From the NCBI RefSeq assembly GCF_004340785.1, contig NZ_SLXS01000003.1, positions 1-33,590 on the forward strand: a DNA stretch of 33,590 nt, in the 5' to 3' direction. This document shows, piece after piece, positions 15,268 through 23,350 of this stretch (its first letter is position 1; each line of letters begins with the position of its first letter). This stretch comes from Tumebacillus sp. BK434 (GTDB lineage: Bacteria > Bacillota > Bacilli > Tumebacillales > Tumebacillaceae). The translations under genes and the position numbers were made by a program. The notes under the pieces were generated by a model that worked only from the letters and a program-made list of their open reading frames with translations, searched no databases and had not been told where the DNA came from.

Positions 15268-15327
15268 TACAACTCATCACGCTGAAAAAAGCGGTCGATA
15301 GTAAGAAGGAAAAGGAGCGTGAGACTG

Positions 15328-15606
15328 ATGCAATATCAACAACAACAGCAGCAGCAACAGCAACAACAGATGAAACAGCAGATCCAGCAGCAATACGGGA
15401 GTCAGTACAGCCAGCTGTCGACCAAAGACTTCAACTATCTCAAAGACCACATGTCCTGGGAACTGCTGGCGATGAAAAAATGCGCCCACTACGCGTCCGA
15501 ATGCGAAGACCCGCAAGTGGCGCAGCTGATCTCCCAGATCGGGCAGATGCACCAGCGCCACTACACCACCCTGCTCCAATATTTCAACCCGCAAAGCGTA
15601 CAATAA
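15328..15606 (+). CDS. small Gln-rich spore coat-like protein
   Basis: This 92-residue protein opens MQY followed by eleven glutamines (codons 337-369 of 15xxx) and further Gln pairs, then a roughly 60-residue helical part (LSTKDFNYLKDHMSWELLAMKKCAHYASECEDPQV...) that resembles the ferritin-like helices of CotF-type coat proteins. The ATG at 15328 follows AAAGGAG at 10 nt; a GTG three codons earlier is too close to that site. It is 24 bp upstream of a clear CotF-family gene in the same direction, so a role in the spore coat is inferred from sequence style and context. Confidence 0.75.
   Translation: MQYQQQQQQQQQQQMKQQIQQQYGSQYSQLSTKDFNYLKDHMSWELLAMKKCAHYASECEDPQVAQLISQIGQMHQRHYTTLLQYFNPQSVQ
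15337..15369 (+). repeat. CAA/CAG trinucleotide tract (poly-Gln)
   Basis: Eleven consecutive CAA or CAG codons in the coat-like gene. The two codons are mixed, which would limit but not prevent length change by slippage. Confidence 0.9.
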
Positions 15607-15630
15607 TGACCGACATGAGGGGGGATTGGA

Positions 15631-15984
15631 ATGCAACATTTGCCGACCAATAGCCAGGAACACATCATGATGGCCCAGCAAAAAGGCAACCTGCCGCGTG
15701 TGAAAGGGCCGGAGATGAACGACCGCGACCGGCTGAACGACGTGCTGGCCACCGAAAAATACATCACCCAAGGCTACAACACGTCACTCAATGAATTCTC
15801 CCACCGCGAGCTGTACGACACGGTGAAACGGCTGCTCAACAACACGCATGACGCACAGCGTGCCGCCTTTGAGCAGATGTTCAACCTTGGCTGGTACAAA
15901 CTGCCGCAGCAGCCGCTCGACACCGTAGCGCTCGCCTACAACCAGTTCAGCAACTACAAAGGGCAGTTCCCCTACCAACAATAA
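15631..15984 (+). CDS. spore coat protein, CotF family
   Basis: This 117-residue protein matches the Coat_F family: MNDRDRLNDVLATEKYITQGYNTSLNEFSH (about 29-58), then a long helix and GWYKLPQQPLDTVALAYNQF near the C terminus. CotF-type proteins are deposited on the forespore surface late in sporulation. The ATG follows GAGGGGGGA. It forms an operon with the Gln-rich gene upstream and ends at a strong terminator. I cannot point to a certain sporulation sigma factor promoter. Confidence 0.88.
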   Translation: MQHLPTNSQEHIMMAQQKGNLPRVKGPEMNDRDRLNDVLATEKYITQGYNTSLNEFSHRELYDTVKRLLNNTHDAQRAAFEQMFNLGWYKLPQQPLDTVALAYNQFSNYKGQFPYQQ

Positions 15985-15986
15985 GC

Positions 15987-16038
15987 AGCCAATCTGGAAA
16001 ACACCCGCCATCGCGACGGGTGTTTTTTCAGATTGGCT
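15987..16038. terminator. nested palindromic terminator
   Basis: An inner hairpin AAAACACCCG / CGGGTGTTTT (15998-16007, 16017-16026) with a T-run lies inside a second, perfect 10-bp inverted repeat AGCCAATCTG / CAGATTGGCT (15987-15996, 16029-16038). It works for the coat operon on the plus strand and for the convergent phosphodiesterase on the minus strand. Confidence 0.88.
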
Positions 16039-16125
16039 TAAAAAAGATTAGTCCAAAGTTACGGTTGAATCCGAAAGCTTCCTATTATATAGTCTATCAA
16101 CACCATTTAATTTACTAGATTGAGT

Positions 16126-16869
16126 TCAATCCAACACCGAGTTCAAAACCATCCGCAGTCGATCCGGATAGTTGGTGATGATCGCGTCCACACCCGCTTC
16201 GGCACAGAGCCGCATTTGCGTTTCATCGTTCACCGTCCACACGTTCACCATCAGCCCGGCCGCATGCGCCTCGGCAATCAACTCCGGCTTCACCGTCCCG
16301 AAAAACGGGTGCAGGGCGGACGCGCCGAGCCGCTTCGCATAGCCGACCGCATCGACCAGCACGCAGTCGTAGAGCAGCGCGGTTTTGAGCTCGGGTGCCG
16401 CCCGATGCAACTGCTGCATAGACATGTGGTGAAACGACGAGAGGATCACCCGCTGCTCCAGCCCGTATTGGCGAATCAGCCCGATCGCTTTCGCTTCCAG
16501 TTCCGGCATGTCAAAGTGCGAATTTTTCAGCTCCGCGTTGAGCACGAGATCGCCGAACTCCGCCAAAACTTCTTCCAGCGACGGGATCCTCTCGCCCCGA
16601 AACGCTTCGCCGTACCAGGAGCCGGCATCGAGACGCCTGATCTCCTCGAAGGTATGGTCGAACACATAGCCTTTCGCACCGGTCGTCCGCACCAGCGCTT
16701 CATCATGGATGACGACCGGCACTCCGTCTTTCGTCACCTGCACGTCAAATTCCAAACCGTCCGCGCCGAGCTCGCGGGCGAGACGGAACGCAGCCAGCGT
16801 ATTTTCCGGCGCGTGGCCCGATGCGCCCCGATGGGCGAGATTTAACGGCTTCTGCTTCTGTTTGGGCAT
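16126..16869 (-). CDS. glycerophosphodiester phosphodiesterase
   Basis: This 247-residue TIM-barrel enzyme hydrolyses glycerophosphodiesters to glycerol 3-phosphate and an alcohol. All expected residues are visible: HRG (His13, Arg14), PENT (Glu22), EFDVQ (Glu40, Asp42), VIHD (His55) and NAELK in the middle, with NVWTVND near the C terminus. No signal peptide is seen, so it is a cytoplasmic GDPD of the UgpQ type. The ATG at 16869 follows AGAGGTG at 6 nt; an earlier in-frame GTG would include that site. It is transcribed alone, divergent from the GntR regulator. Confidence 0.92.
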   Translation of the reverse strand: MPKQKQKPLNLAHRGASGHAPENTLAAFRLARELGADGLEFDVQVTKDGVPVVIHDEALVRTTGAKGYVFDHTFEEIRRLDAGSWYGEAFRGERIPSLEEVLAEFGDLVLNAELKNSHFDMPELEAKAIGLIRQYGLEQRVILSSFHHMSMQQLHRAAPELKTALLYDCVLVDAVGYAKRLGASALHPFFGTVKPELIAEAHAAGLMVNVWTVNDETQMRLCAEAGVDAIITNYPDRLRMVLNSVLD

Positions 16870-16901
16870 ATTAGCCACCTCTCTGTCCAGCACTCTTCTT
16901 A

Positions 16902-16929
16902 ATTATGCCAAATATCACCCATTCTGCAA
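16902..16929 (-). promoter_or_regulatory. promoter of the phosphodiesterase gene
   Basis: -35 TTGCAG (16929-16924), 16-nt spacer, -10 CATAAT (16907-16902) on the minus strand, about 30 nt before the ATG. Confidence 0.55.
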
Positions 16930-16959
16930 ATTTAACTTTCCGTAACAGGTCACGGGGTG

Positions 16960-16965
16960 TATAAT
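16960..16965 (+). promoter_or_regulatory. -10 box of the GntR-type regulator gene
   Basis: Perfect TATAAT, 70 bp before the regulator start. The -35 region at 17 nt (TTTCCG) is weak, which fits a promoter that needs help or is kept low. Confidence 0.5.
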
Positions 16966-16983
16966 GTTGGCGAAGCAAATTAT

Positions 16984-17021
16984 TGACGAAAGAGTGACGA
17001 AAGCGGACTTGATCCCTTTCG
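16984..17021 (+). promoter_or_regulatory. repeated CGAAAG motif, candidate operator
   Basis: TGACGAAAG occurs twice with an 11-bp period (16984-16992 and 16995-17003), followed by the inverted copy CTTTCG (17016-17021). A further CTTTCG is at 18045-18050, 25 nt before korA2. The placement just after the regulator promoter suggests an autoregulatory site, but this is inference. Confidence 0.3.
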
Positions 17022-17034
17022 CGAGGTATGCACA

Positions 17035-18000
17035 ATGTCTTTTCCGATCACCCGGAAAAACGGGATTCCGCTGTACATTCAGGTCAAAGATGCCGTTCTG
17101 GCCGAGATCAAGCGCGGAGAGTGGAAAGCCGGTGACAAGCTGCCGACGGAGCGCGAATTGTCCGAAAAGCTGCAAGTCAGCCGCAATACGGTATCACAGG
17201 CTTACCAGGAACTTGAAGCGGAAGGCATTTTGTCATCCGTCCAAGGGCGTGGTACTTTTGTATGTGACCGCGACAACGCCGTCCGCTTGGAAAACCGCAA
17301 AGAACTGCTCCTGAAGATCATCGACATCGCGATGGAGGAAGGGCTGCAGCTCGGGTTTTCGCTCGAAGAGTTCGTGCAGCTGACCGATGTGCGGGCGAAG
17401 GAAAAGATCGACTTTTTGCGTCATGTGCGGGTCGCGTTCATCGAATGCAACCGTGAGCAGGTCGAATATTTTGCCAAACGGCTCCAAGGCGACTCCGGCG
17501 TGTCGATCACACCGATCGTTTTGGATGAGCTGCGGCAGGAATTTGACCGCTACGAACCAATCGTAGCCGCCTCCGACCTTGTCATTACCACATTCTTTCA
17601 TTATGATGAAGTTAAAGATTTGCTCGGAGTGCGTAAAAACGTGCTCGCCATCGCGCTCGATCCGCAGATCGAGACGATCGTCCGCATCGCCCGCATCCCT
17701 GCGGGCAGAAAAATTGGTCTGGTGTGTAAATCTGACAATTTTGCGGGCAAAGTATTACTGGCGCTCAAAAACGCGGGGATCGACAACCTGGACATCGAGG
17801 TGTTCGCCGGTCTGTTGACCGCAGAGCCCGTTTCGGAGATCGTATCAAGGCTTGATGTCGTGATCTGTTCGCCGGGACGGCGCCGCGAAGTGGAGCAGTA
17901 TGCGCACAGGCGCCAGGAGATCATCGAGTTTGTTTACAAGCCGGATGTAGCATCGATCAATTTGTTGCGCGCCGCTTTAATAGATTTACGACGCCAATAG
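17035..18000 (+). CDS. GntR-family transcriptional regulator with atypical sensor domain
   Basis: This 321-residue protein has an N-terminal winged helix of the GntR family (about 10-77: GIPLYIQVKDAVLAEI..KLPTERELSEKLQVSRNTVSQAYQELEAEGILSSVQGRGTFV). The remaining roughly 240 residues are not a typical FadR, HutC or MocR effector domain. They contain alternating strand-helix segments (VRVAFIECN, ASDLVITTFFHYDEV, RKIGLVCKSDNFAGKVL, DVVICSPGRRREVE) like a periplasmic-binding-protein-type sensor fold. It lies 74 bp upstream of korA2 in the same direction and probably controls the second oxidoreductase. The ATG follows GAGGT at 7 nt. Confidence 0.85.
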   Translation: MSFPITRKNGIPLYIQVKDAVLAEIKRGEWKAGDKLPTERELSEKLQVSRNTVSQAYQELEAEGILSSVQGRGTFVCDRDNAVRLENRKELLLKIIDIAMEEGLQLGFSLEEFVQLTDVRAKEKIDFLRHVRVAFIECNREQVEYFAKRLQGDSGVSITPIVLDELRQEFDRYEPIVAASDLVITTFFHYDEVKDLLGVRKNVLAIALDPQIETIVRIARIPAGRKIGLVCKSDNFAGKVLLALKNAGIDNLDIEVFAGLLTAEPVSEIVSRLDVVICSPGRRREVEQYAHRRQEIIEFVYKPDVASINLLRAALIDLRRQ

Positions 18001-18074
18001 CATTGGACATGTCGACAGCGCATTCGAGACTGTAGAATCAATCACTTTCGAATCAACGAGGAGTGGAACAACGA

Positions 18075-19805
18075 ATGTTAGATCAGCTTTCTTGGAAAGT
18101 TGGGGGCCAGCAAGGTGAAGGTATCGACTCCACCGGTGCAGTATTGGCAACCGCTCTGAACCGTCACGGTTATTTCATCTACGGGTATCGTCATTTCTCG
18201 TCTCGTATCAAAGGCGGTCACACCAACTACAAAATCCGCATTGCGACCAAGCAACGCCTTGCCAACGCGGACTACTTGGACATCTTGATCGCTTTTGACC
18301 AAGAGACGATCGACTTCAACGCGCACGAGCTGCGCGACGGCGGCGTTCTGATCGCCGACGCGAAGTTCAACCCGGTTGCGCCGGAAGGAAAGAACATCCG
18401 CTTCTTCTCCGTGCCGCTGACGAAAATCGCAGAAGACAACGGTTCGGCGATCATGCGTACGATGGTTACTGTCGGCGCATCTGCAGCTGTGCTCGGGATC
18501 AACCCGGACACCTTCCTGTCTGTCATTCAGGACCGCTTCCTGCGCAAAGGTGAAAACGTTGTCAACGCGAACATGGACGCTCTGCGAGCGGGCATGCAAT
18601 ACATCATCGACCAGGGCATCGACCTGTCCGACCTGCAACTGGCACCGGGCGACGGCAAGGAACGCCTGTTCCTGACCGGTAACGATGCGTGCGGCTTCGG
18701 CTCCCTGGCAGCAGGCGTGCGCCTGATGCCGGCCTACCCGATCACCCCTGCGTCCGATATCATGGAATACTTAATCAAGAAACTGCCGAAAGTGGGCGGC
18801 CACGTACTGCAGACCGAAGACGAGATCGCCGCGATCACCATGTGCATCGGCGCATCCTTCGGCGGCTCCCGCGTCTGCACCTCGACTTCCGGCCCGGGTC
18901 TGTCCCTGATGATGGAAGCGATCGGTCTCTCCGGCATCACCGAGACTCCGCTCGTCATCTTCGACACCCAGCGCGGCGGTCCGTCCACCGGTATGCCGAC
19001 CAAGCATGAGCAATCTGACATGTATGCGGCACTGTGGGGCACGCACGGCGAAATTCCGAAGATCGTTCTCTCCCCGTCCAACGCGGAAGAATGCTTCTAC
19101 ATGACCGCTGAAGCGTTCAACCTGGCCGACAAATACCAAGTTCCGACCATCGTCCTGACCGACCTGGCGCTGTCGCTGGCCGATCAGACCGTCGAGCCGT
19201 TCGACTACAGCAAGATCTCCATCGACCGCGGCGCGCTGGCGACCGATGAAGAGCTGGCTGCCACTCCGGAAGGTGAACTGTTCAAGCGCTACAAGTTCAC
19301 CGAAGACGGCATCTCCCCGCGCGTCTTCCCGGGCAAAAAAGGCGGGATCCACCACGTGACCGGCGTTGAGCACAACGAAGTCGGCCGTCCGATCGAGGAT
19401 GCGGGCATCCGCATCAAGATGATGGATAAGCGTCTGGGCAAACTGGCAGGCTTTGAGCTGCCGAACTCCTTCTCCTTCGACGGCAGCGAAGATTACGATC
19501 TGCTGCTGATCGGCGTCGGCTCCACCGCGGGCCTGATCGGAGAAGCGATGGAGCGCCTGCAAGCGGAAGGCCACAAAGTCGGCCACCTGCACATCAAGGC
19601 ACTCAACCCGTTCCCGACCGCATCCGTTCAATCCTATGTGAACCGTGCGAAGAAGATTCTCGTCATCGAGAACAACGCGACCGGCCAGCTGCTGAACATC
19701 ATGCGCTTCAACGGCGTCCAAGGCGAGATGAAGTCCCAAGTCAAATACGACGGCAACCCGTTCGTGCCGTCTGAGATCTACAACTTTATCAAGGAGATGA
19801 ACTAA
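18075..19805 (+). CDS. korA: 2-oxoacid:ferredoxin oxidoreductase, alpha subunit with fused gamma domain (copy 2)
   Basis: This 576-residue protein is a paralogue of korA1 with the same fused gamma (WKVGGQQGEGIDST at the N terminus) and alpha domains (YPITP at 221-225, SGPGLSLMMEAIGLSG). I use the ATG at 18075, after GAGGAG, because the resulting N terminus aligns residue for residue with copy 1; a GTG four codons earlier overlaps the ribosome site. Like copy 1 it lacks a fused ferredoxin domain. It follows the GntR-type regulator and is coupled to korB2, whose ribosome site AAGGAG lies in its last codons. The different context suggests a different 2-oxoacid or growth condition from copy 1. 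Confidence 0.93.
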   Translation: MLDQLSWKVGGQQGEGIDSTGAVLATALNRHGYFIYGYRHFSSRIKGGHTNYKIRIATKQRLANADYLDILIAFDQETIDFNAHELRDGGVLIADAKFNPVAPEGKNIRFFSVPLTKIAEDNGSAIMRTMVTVGASAAVLGINPDTFLSVIQDRFLRKGENVVNANMDALRAGMQYIIDQGIDLSDLQLAPGDGKERLFLTGNDACGFGSLAAGVRLMPAYPITPASDIMEYLIKKLPKVGGHVLQTEDEIAAITMCIGASFGGSRVCTSTSGPGLSLMMEAIGLSGITETPLVIFDTQRGGPSTGMPTKHEQSDMYAALWGTHGEIPKIVLSPSNAEECFYMTAEAFNLADKYQVPTIVLTDLALSLADQTVEPFDYSKISIDRGALATDEELAATPEGELFKRYKFTEDGISPRVFPGKKGGIHHVTGVEHNEVGRPIEDAGIRIKMMDKRLGKLAGFELPNSFSFDGSEDYDLLLIGVGSTAGLIGEAMERLQAEGHKVGHLHIKALNPFPTASVQSYVNRAKKILVIENNATGQLLNIMRFNGVQGEMKSQVKYDGNPFVPSEIYNFIKEMN

Positions 19806-19807
19806 CA

Positions 19808-20677
19808 GTGGCAACAGTAAAAGATTTCCGTAACAACGTCCGTCCGAACTGGTGCCCGGGCTGCGGTGACTTCTCGGTTCAAGCTGCGATTCAGCGCGCC
19901 TTGGCTGAGCTTGGCAAAGAGCCGGAAGAGTGCGCTGTCATCTCCGGTATCGGCTGCTCCGGCCGTATCTCCGGCTACATCAACTCCTACGGTTTCCACA
20001 CCATCCACGGCCGTTCCCTGCCGGTGGCACAAGGTGTGAAGCTGGCGAACCGCGACCTGACTGTCATCGCTTCCGGCGGCGACGGCGACGGCTTCGGGAT
20101 CGGCCTCAACCACTTCATGCATGCGGCACGCCGCAACATGGACATCACCTACATCACCATGGACAACCAGATCTACGGTCTGACCAAAGGTCAAACGTCC
20201 CCGACTTCCGCACACGGCTTCAAGAACCCGAAGTCCACTCCGGAAGGCAACATCGAGAACTCGCTGATCCCGACCCAAGTGGCACTGGCAGCGGGCGCAG
20301 GATTTGTCGCGCAATCCTTCTCCTCGGACATCAAGCAGATGACCGAGATCGTCAAAGCAGCGATTTCGCACAAAGGCTTCTCGCTGGTCAACGTGTACTC
20401 GCCGTGCGTCACCTACAACAAGGTGAACACCTACGACTGGTACAAAGAGAACCTGACCAACCTCGACGAGGTGGAAGGCTATGACCCGACCAACCGCATC
20501 CAAGCGGTCTCCATGATCGCCGAGAAGCGCGGCCTGGTCAAAGGCATCATCTACCGCAACGAAGAGATCAAGGCGTACGAAGACCTGATCCCGGGCTACC
20601 GCGAACAAGCGATCGTCCATCAGGACATCGTGCTTCCGGAAGCGGACTTCCTGAAATCGATGAAAGAATTCGCGTAA
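19808..20677 (+). CDS. korB: 2-oxoacid:ferredoxin oxidoreductase, beta subunit (copy 2)
   Basis: This 289-residue subunit starts at GTG, 2 nt after the korA2 stop. The four cluster-binding cysteines are present: WCPGCG (Cys16, Cys19), GIGCSG (Cys50) and YSPCVTY (Cys200). The TPP motif GDGDG (91-95) is intact. It aligns along its whole length with korB1, with the same TKGQTSPTS-type loop. It transfers electrons from acyl-CoA formation to free ferredoxin. A strong terminator follows, so the operon is korA2-korB2, possibly with the regulator upstream. Confidence 0.93.
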   Translation: MATVKDFRNNVRPNWCPGCGDFSVQAAIQRALAELGKEPEECAVISGIGCSGRISGYINSYGFHTIHGRSLPVAQGVKLANRDLTVIASGGDGDGFGIGLNHFMHAARRNMDITYITMDNQIYGLTKGQTSPTSAHGFKNPKSTPEGNIENSLIPTQVALAAGAGFVAQSFSSDIKQMTEIVKAAISHKGFSLVNVYSPCVTYNKVNTYDWYKENLTNLDEVEGYDPTNRIQAVSMIAEKRGLVKGIIYRNEEIKAYEDLIPGYREQAIVHQDIVLPEADFLKSMKEFA

Positions 20678-20702
20678 GAGTTAAATCCGCGAATTTTCAA
20701 CG

Positions 20703-20731
20703 AAAGGCGACCTGTAAAGGTCGCCTTTTTT
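20703..20731 (+). terminator. terminator of korA2-korB2
   Basis: Perfect stem AAAGGCGACC / GGTCGCCTTT (20703-20712, 20719-20728), loop TGTAAA, followed by further T residues. Confidence 0.93.
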
Positions 20732-20769
20732 GTATTATGATGGAGACAACGAAGAAGGGGGTCGAGCCG

Positions 20770-22035
20770 ATGCGTTTGGCGACAGAAGAGGCGAAGATCG
20801 CACATTTGCTGCGCCGGACAGGATACGCGTTCCAAACGCCGCCGGTGAAAAGCGGGCAGGTCGCCGCCGTGGTTGAGAGCATTTTGAACACGACATTGGA
20901 AGCGCCGAAGCCGCCGATGAGCATGGTCTGGGAGCGGACGGAGATGCAGGAGCTGACTTTGTGGTGGCTGCTGCAAATGATGAAGTCGAAACACCCGCTG
21001 CAGGAGCGGATGACCTTGTTTTGGCACGGACACTTCACCTCCGGCATCCAGAAAGTGAAACGCCCCGATTTTATGGCCCGGCAAAATGTGCTCTTGCGCC
21101 GCCACGCGCTCGGGAATTTTCGCAAGATGATTTGCGACGTGGCGATCGACCCGGCGATGATGATCTGGCTGGACAACAACGCCAATATCAAAGCGGCGCC
21201 CAACGAAAATTTTTCCCGCGAATTGATGGAACTGTTTACGCTCGGCGTCGGCAACTATACAGAGTCGGACGTGCAGGAGGCGGCCCGCGCTTTGACCGGC
21301 TGGCGGCTGAACCGCAAAGACCCGATCGGTCCGCAGACGGTGACCTTCTCCCCGATCAACCACGATGACGGGCGGAAGACGATCCTCGGCCAGACCGGCA
21401 GCTTCGACCTGCAGGGCACGGTGGATCTGCTCATTAAACAGCCGGCCACTGCGCGGTTGCTCGCAGCGAAGCTGTGGGAGTTTTTCGCCTATCCGAGCCC
21501 GGAGCCTTCTGTGCTGCAGCCGGTGATCGACGCCTTTGTGATAAGCGGCTATGAGATCAAAGCCCTGCTCCGCGCCCTGTTCACCTCTGAAGCGTTCTAT
21601 TCGGACCGCGCGTACCTGGCGCGGGTGAAAAGCCCGGTCGAATACGTGATCAGCATCCTCGGCCTCTTCCCCGGCCTTCAACTGCAGGAGAAGCATCAGA
21701 AACTGACCTTGCAGTCGCTGCACTTGATGGGACAGGAGCTCTTCGACCCGCCGACGGTGGCAGGCTGGCCGTCCGGCGCGGCCTGGCTCTCGTCGTCGAT
21801 GATGTTCGCCCGTTTCAACTACGCCGAAGTGATGGCCGAAAATGTGCCGCTGAGCGGCTGGCCGTCCGCCGACAAGCTCGAGCTCTGCCTGAAACGGGCC
21901 GGTCTGGAAGACCTGTCGAAGCAGACGCGCACCCAGATCGAAAGCTACCTGAAACAAACGAAAGCGACCGGCGAAAAAAAGCTCCGCGGGCTGCTCTACC
22001 TGCTGTTCATCTCGCCGGAAGCGCAGACGCTCTGA
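20770..22035 (+). CDS. DUF1800 family protein
   Basis: This 421-residue protein has the DUF1800 pattern: HLLRRTGY at the start, LTLWWLLQMMKSKHPLQERMTLFWHGHF (about 61-88), NENFSRELMELFTLGVGNYTESDVQEAARALTGW (about 145-178) and FFAYP, then WPSGAAWLSSS near the C terminus. The biochemical role of the family is unknown. No signal peptide is seen. I start at the ATG at 20770, 8 nt after AAGGGGGTC; an upstream in-frame ATG at 20737 lies ahead of that site. The gene is followed 19 bp on by a DUF1501 gene, the usual partner of this family in many bacteria. Confidence 0.87.
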   Translation: MRLATEEAKIAHLLRRTGYAFQTPPVKSGQVAAVVESILNTTLEAPKPPMSMVWERTEMQELTLWWLLQMMKSKHPLQERMTLFWHGHFTSGIQKVKRPDFMARQNVLLRRHALGNFRKMICDVAIDPAMMIWLDNNANIKAAPNENFSRELMELFTLGVGNYTESDVQEAARALTGWRLNRKDPIGPQTVTFSPINHDDGRKTILGQTGSFDLQGTVDLLIKQPATARLLAAKLWEFFAYPSPEPSVLQPVIDAFVISGYEIKALLRALFTSEAFYSDRAYLARVKSPVEYVISILGLFPGLQLQEKHQKLTLQSLHLMGQELFDPPTVAGWPSGAAWLSSSMMFARFNYAEVMAENVPLSGWPSADKLELCLKRAGLEDLSKQTRTQIESYLKQTKATGEKKLRGLLYLLFISPEAQTL

Positions 22036-22054
22036 TGAGGAGGGCACAAAGCTG

Positions 22055-23296
22055 ATGGACAGACGCGAATTCTTGAAAAAAAGCGGCACCGCCCTCCTCC
22101 TGCTCGCCATGGCCGGCCCGGCCGGCTGGTACTCGTGGGAGCAGTTGCAGCGAGACGAGGTGCCCGCCTTGTCCCCGCCGGCCGCCCGCGACCAGTTTCT
22201 CGTCGTCGTCCAACTGACCGGCGGCAATGACGGCTTGAACACGGTCGTTCCCTACGGCTACGGCACCTATTATGACAACCGTGCGACGCTGGCGCTCAAA
22301 CAGCGTGAAGTGCTGGCTTTGAACACCACGCTCGGCCTGCACCCGAGCCTCAAAGGGCTGAAGAAGCTGTACGACCGGGGCCGTCTGGCGGTCATCAACG
22401 GTGTCGGCTATCCGAAGCCGAGCCGCTCCCACTTTCGCTCGCTGGAGATCTGGCAGACGGCAGCACCGGAGCGCACCGACCTGACGACCGGCTGGCTGGG
22501 CCGCTACCTCGACCTGAGCCAGCCCGCGGCATCCCATCCGCTCGCCGCCGTCACCGTCGGCGCGCCGTCGAAAATATTTGCTGCCGCCAAGCACGAAGTG
22601 CCGGCGATCGAAAGCGTCGAGGCGTTCCAACTGATGCTCACCCGCTTCCAAGAGCAGGAGCGCGACTTGCGCCTGCAGGCGCTGCGCGGCATGTACAAAG
22701 CTGGCGACACCCTGTCCCCGCTCCGCCTCGTGCAGGCCAAAGGTGCGACCGCCATCACCGCCTCCGACCGCGTGCAGACCCGGCTCAGCCTGCCGCATGA
22801 TTCCGGCCTCTATATGGACAAATCGCCACTGGCCGAGAATCTGCAGCTGATCGCCCGGTTCATCGGCGCAGGCATCGGCTCGAAAGCGTATTTCACCCAG
22901 CTCGGCGGCTTCGACGACCATGCGCAGGAAAAAGGGCAGCACGCCCGCCTGCTGCAGGAGGTGGACGCCGCCTTGTCCGCTTTTTATCAAGACTTGGAAC
23001 AGCGCCGACTGGCAGAAAAAGTGACGGTGGTCGTCTACTCGGAATTTGGCAGACGGCTGAGAGAAAACGCCTCCGCCGGCACCGATCACGGCACAGCCGC
23101 ACCTGTGTTCGTCCTCGGCGGGCGGGTCAAAGGCGGGCTGTACGGCGAGATGCCGAGCCTGACCAGGCTCGAAGACGACAACTTGCGCTACACGGTCGAC
23201 TTCCGCTCCGTCTACGCCACCTTGCTCGAAGGAGTGCTCGGCGCACCCTCGCAGGACATCCTCGGCGCGCCGTTCGAGAAACTGCCAATCTTCTAA
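22055..23296 (+). CDS. DUF1501 family protein with Tat signal
   Basis: This 413-residue protein starts MDRREFLKKSG, a twin-arginine signal (RREFLK, residues 3-8) followed by a hydrophobic stretch (LLLLAMAGPAGW), so it is probably exported folded. The mature part shows DUF1501 features: VVVQLTGGNDGLNTVVP, RSHFRSLEIWQTA, QLGGFDDHAQEKGQH and VVYSEFGRRLRENASAGTDHGTA, with an alkaline-phosphatase/sulfatase-like core and several His/Asp that may bind metal. Enzymatic activity is unknown. The ATG follows GAGGAGGG. It is co-transcribed with the DUF1800 gene, and a partner relation is likely. Confidence 0.88.
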   Translation: MDRREFLKKSGTALLLLAMAGPAGWYSWEQLQRDEVPALSPPAARDQFLVVVQLTGGNDGLNTVVPYGYGTYYDNRATLALKQREVLALNTTLGLHPSLKGLKKLYDRGRLAVINGVGYPKPSRSHFRSLEIWQTAAPERTDLTTGWLGRYLDLSQPAASHPLAAVTVGAPSKIFAAAKHEVPAIESVEAFQLMLTRFQEQERDLRLQALRGMYKAGDTLSPLRLVQAKGATAITASDRVQTRLSLPHDSGLYMDKSPLAENLQLIARFIGAGIGSKAYFTQLGGFDDHAQEKGQHARLLQEVDAALSAFYQDLEQRRLAEKVTVVVYSEFGRRLRENASAGTDHGTAAPVFVLGGRVKGGLYGEMPSLTRLEDDNLRYTVDFRSVYATLLEGVLGAPSQDILGAPFEKLPIF

Positions 23297-23306
23297 CCTC
23301 CGAACA

Positions 23307-23315
23307 TGGTATACT
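23307..23315 (+). promoter_or_regulatory. extended -10 promoter of the acyltransferase gene
   Basis: TGGTATACT fits the extended -10 form TGnTATAcT. It lies 10 bp after the DUF1501 stop and about 35 bp before the acyltransferase start; no clear -35 is needed for this class. Confidence 0.5.
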
Positions 23316-23350
23316 AGAAAGGTTCATACGATACAGGGGAGGAATCAGCA

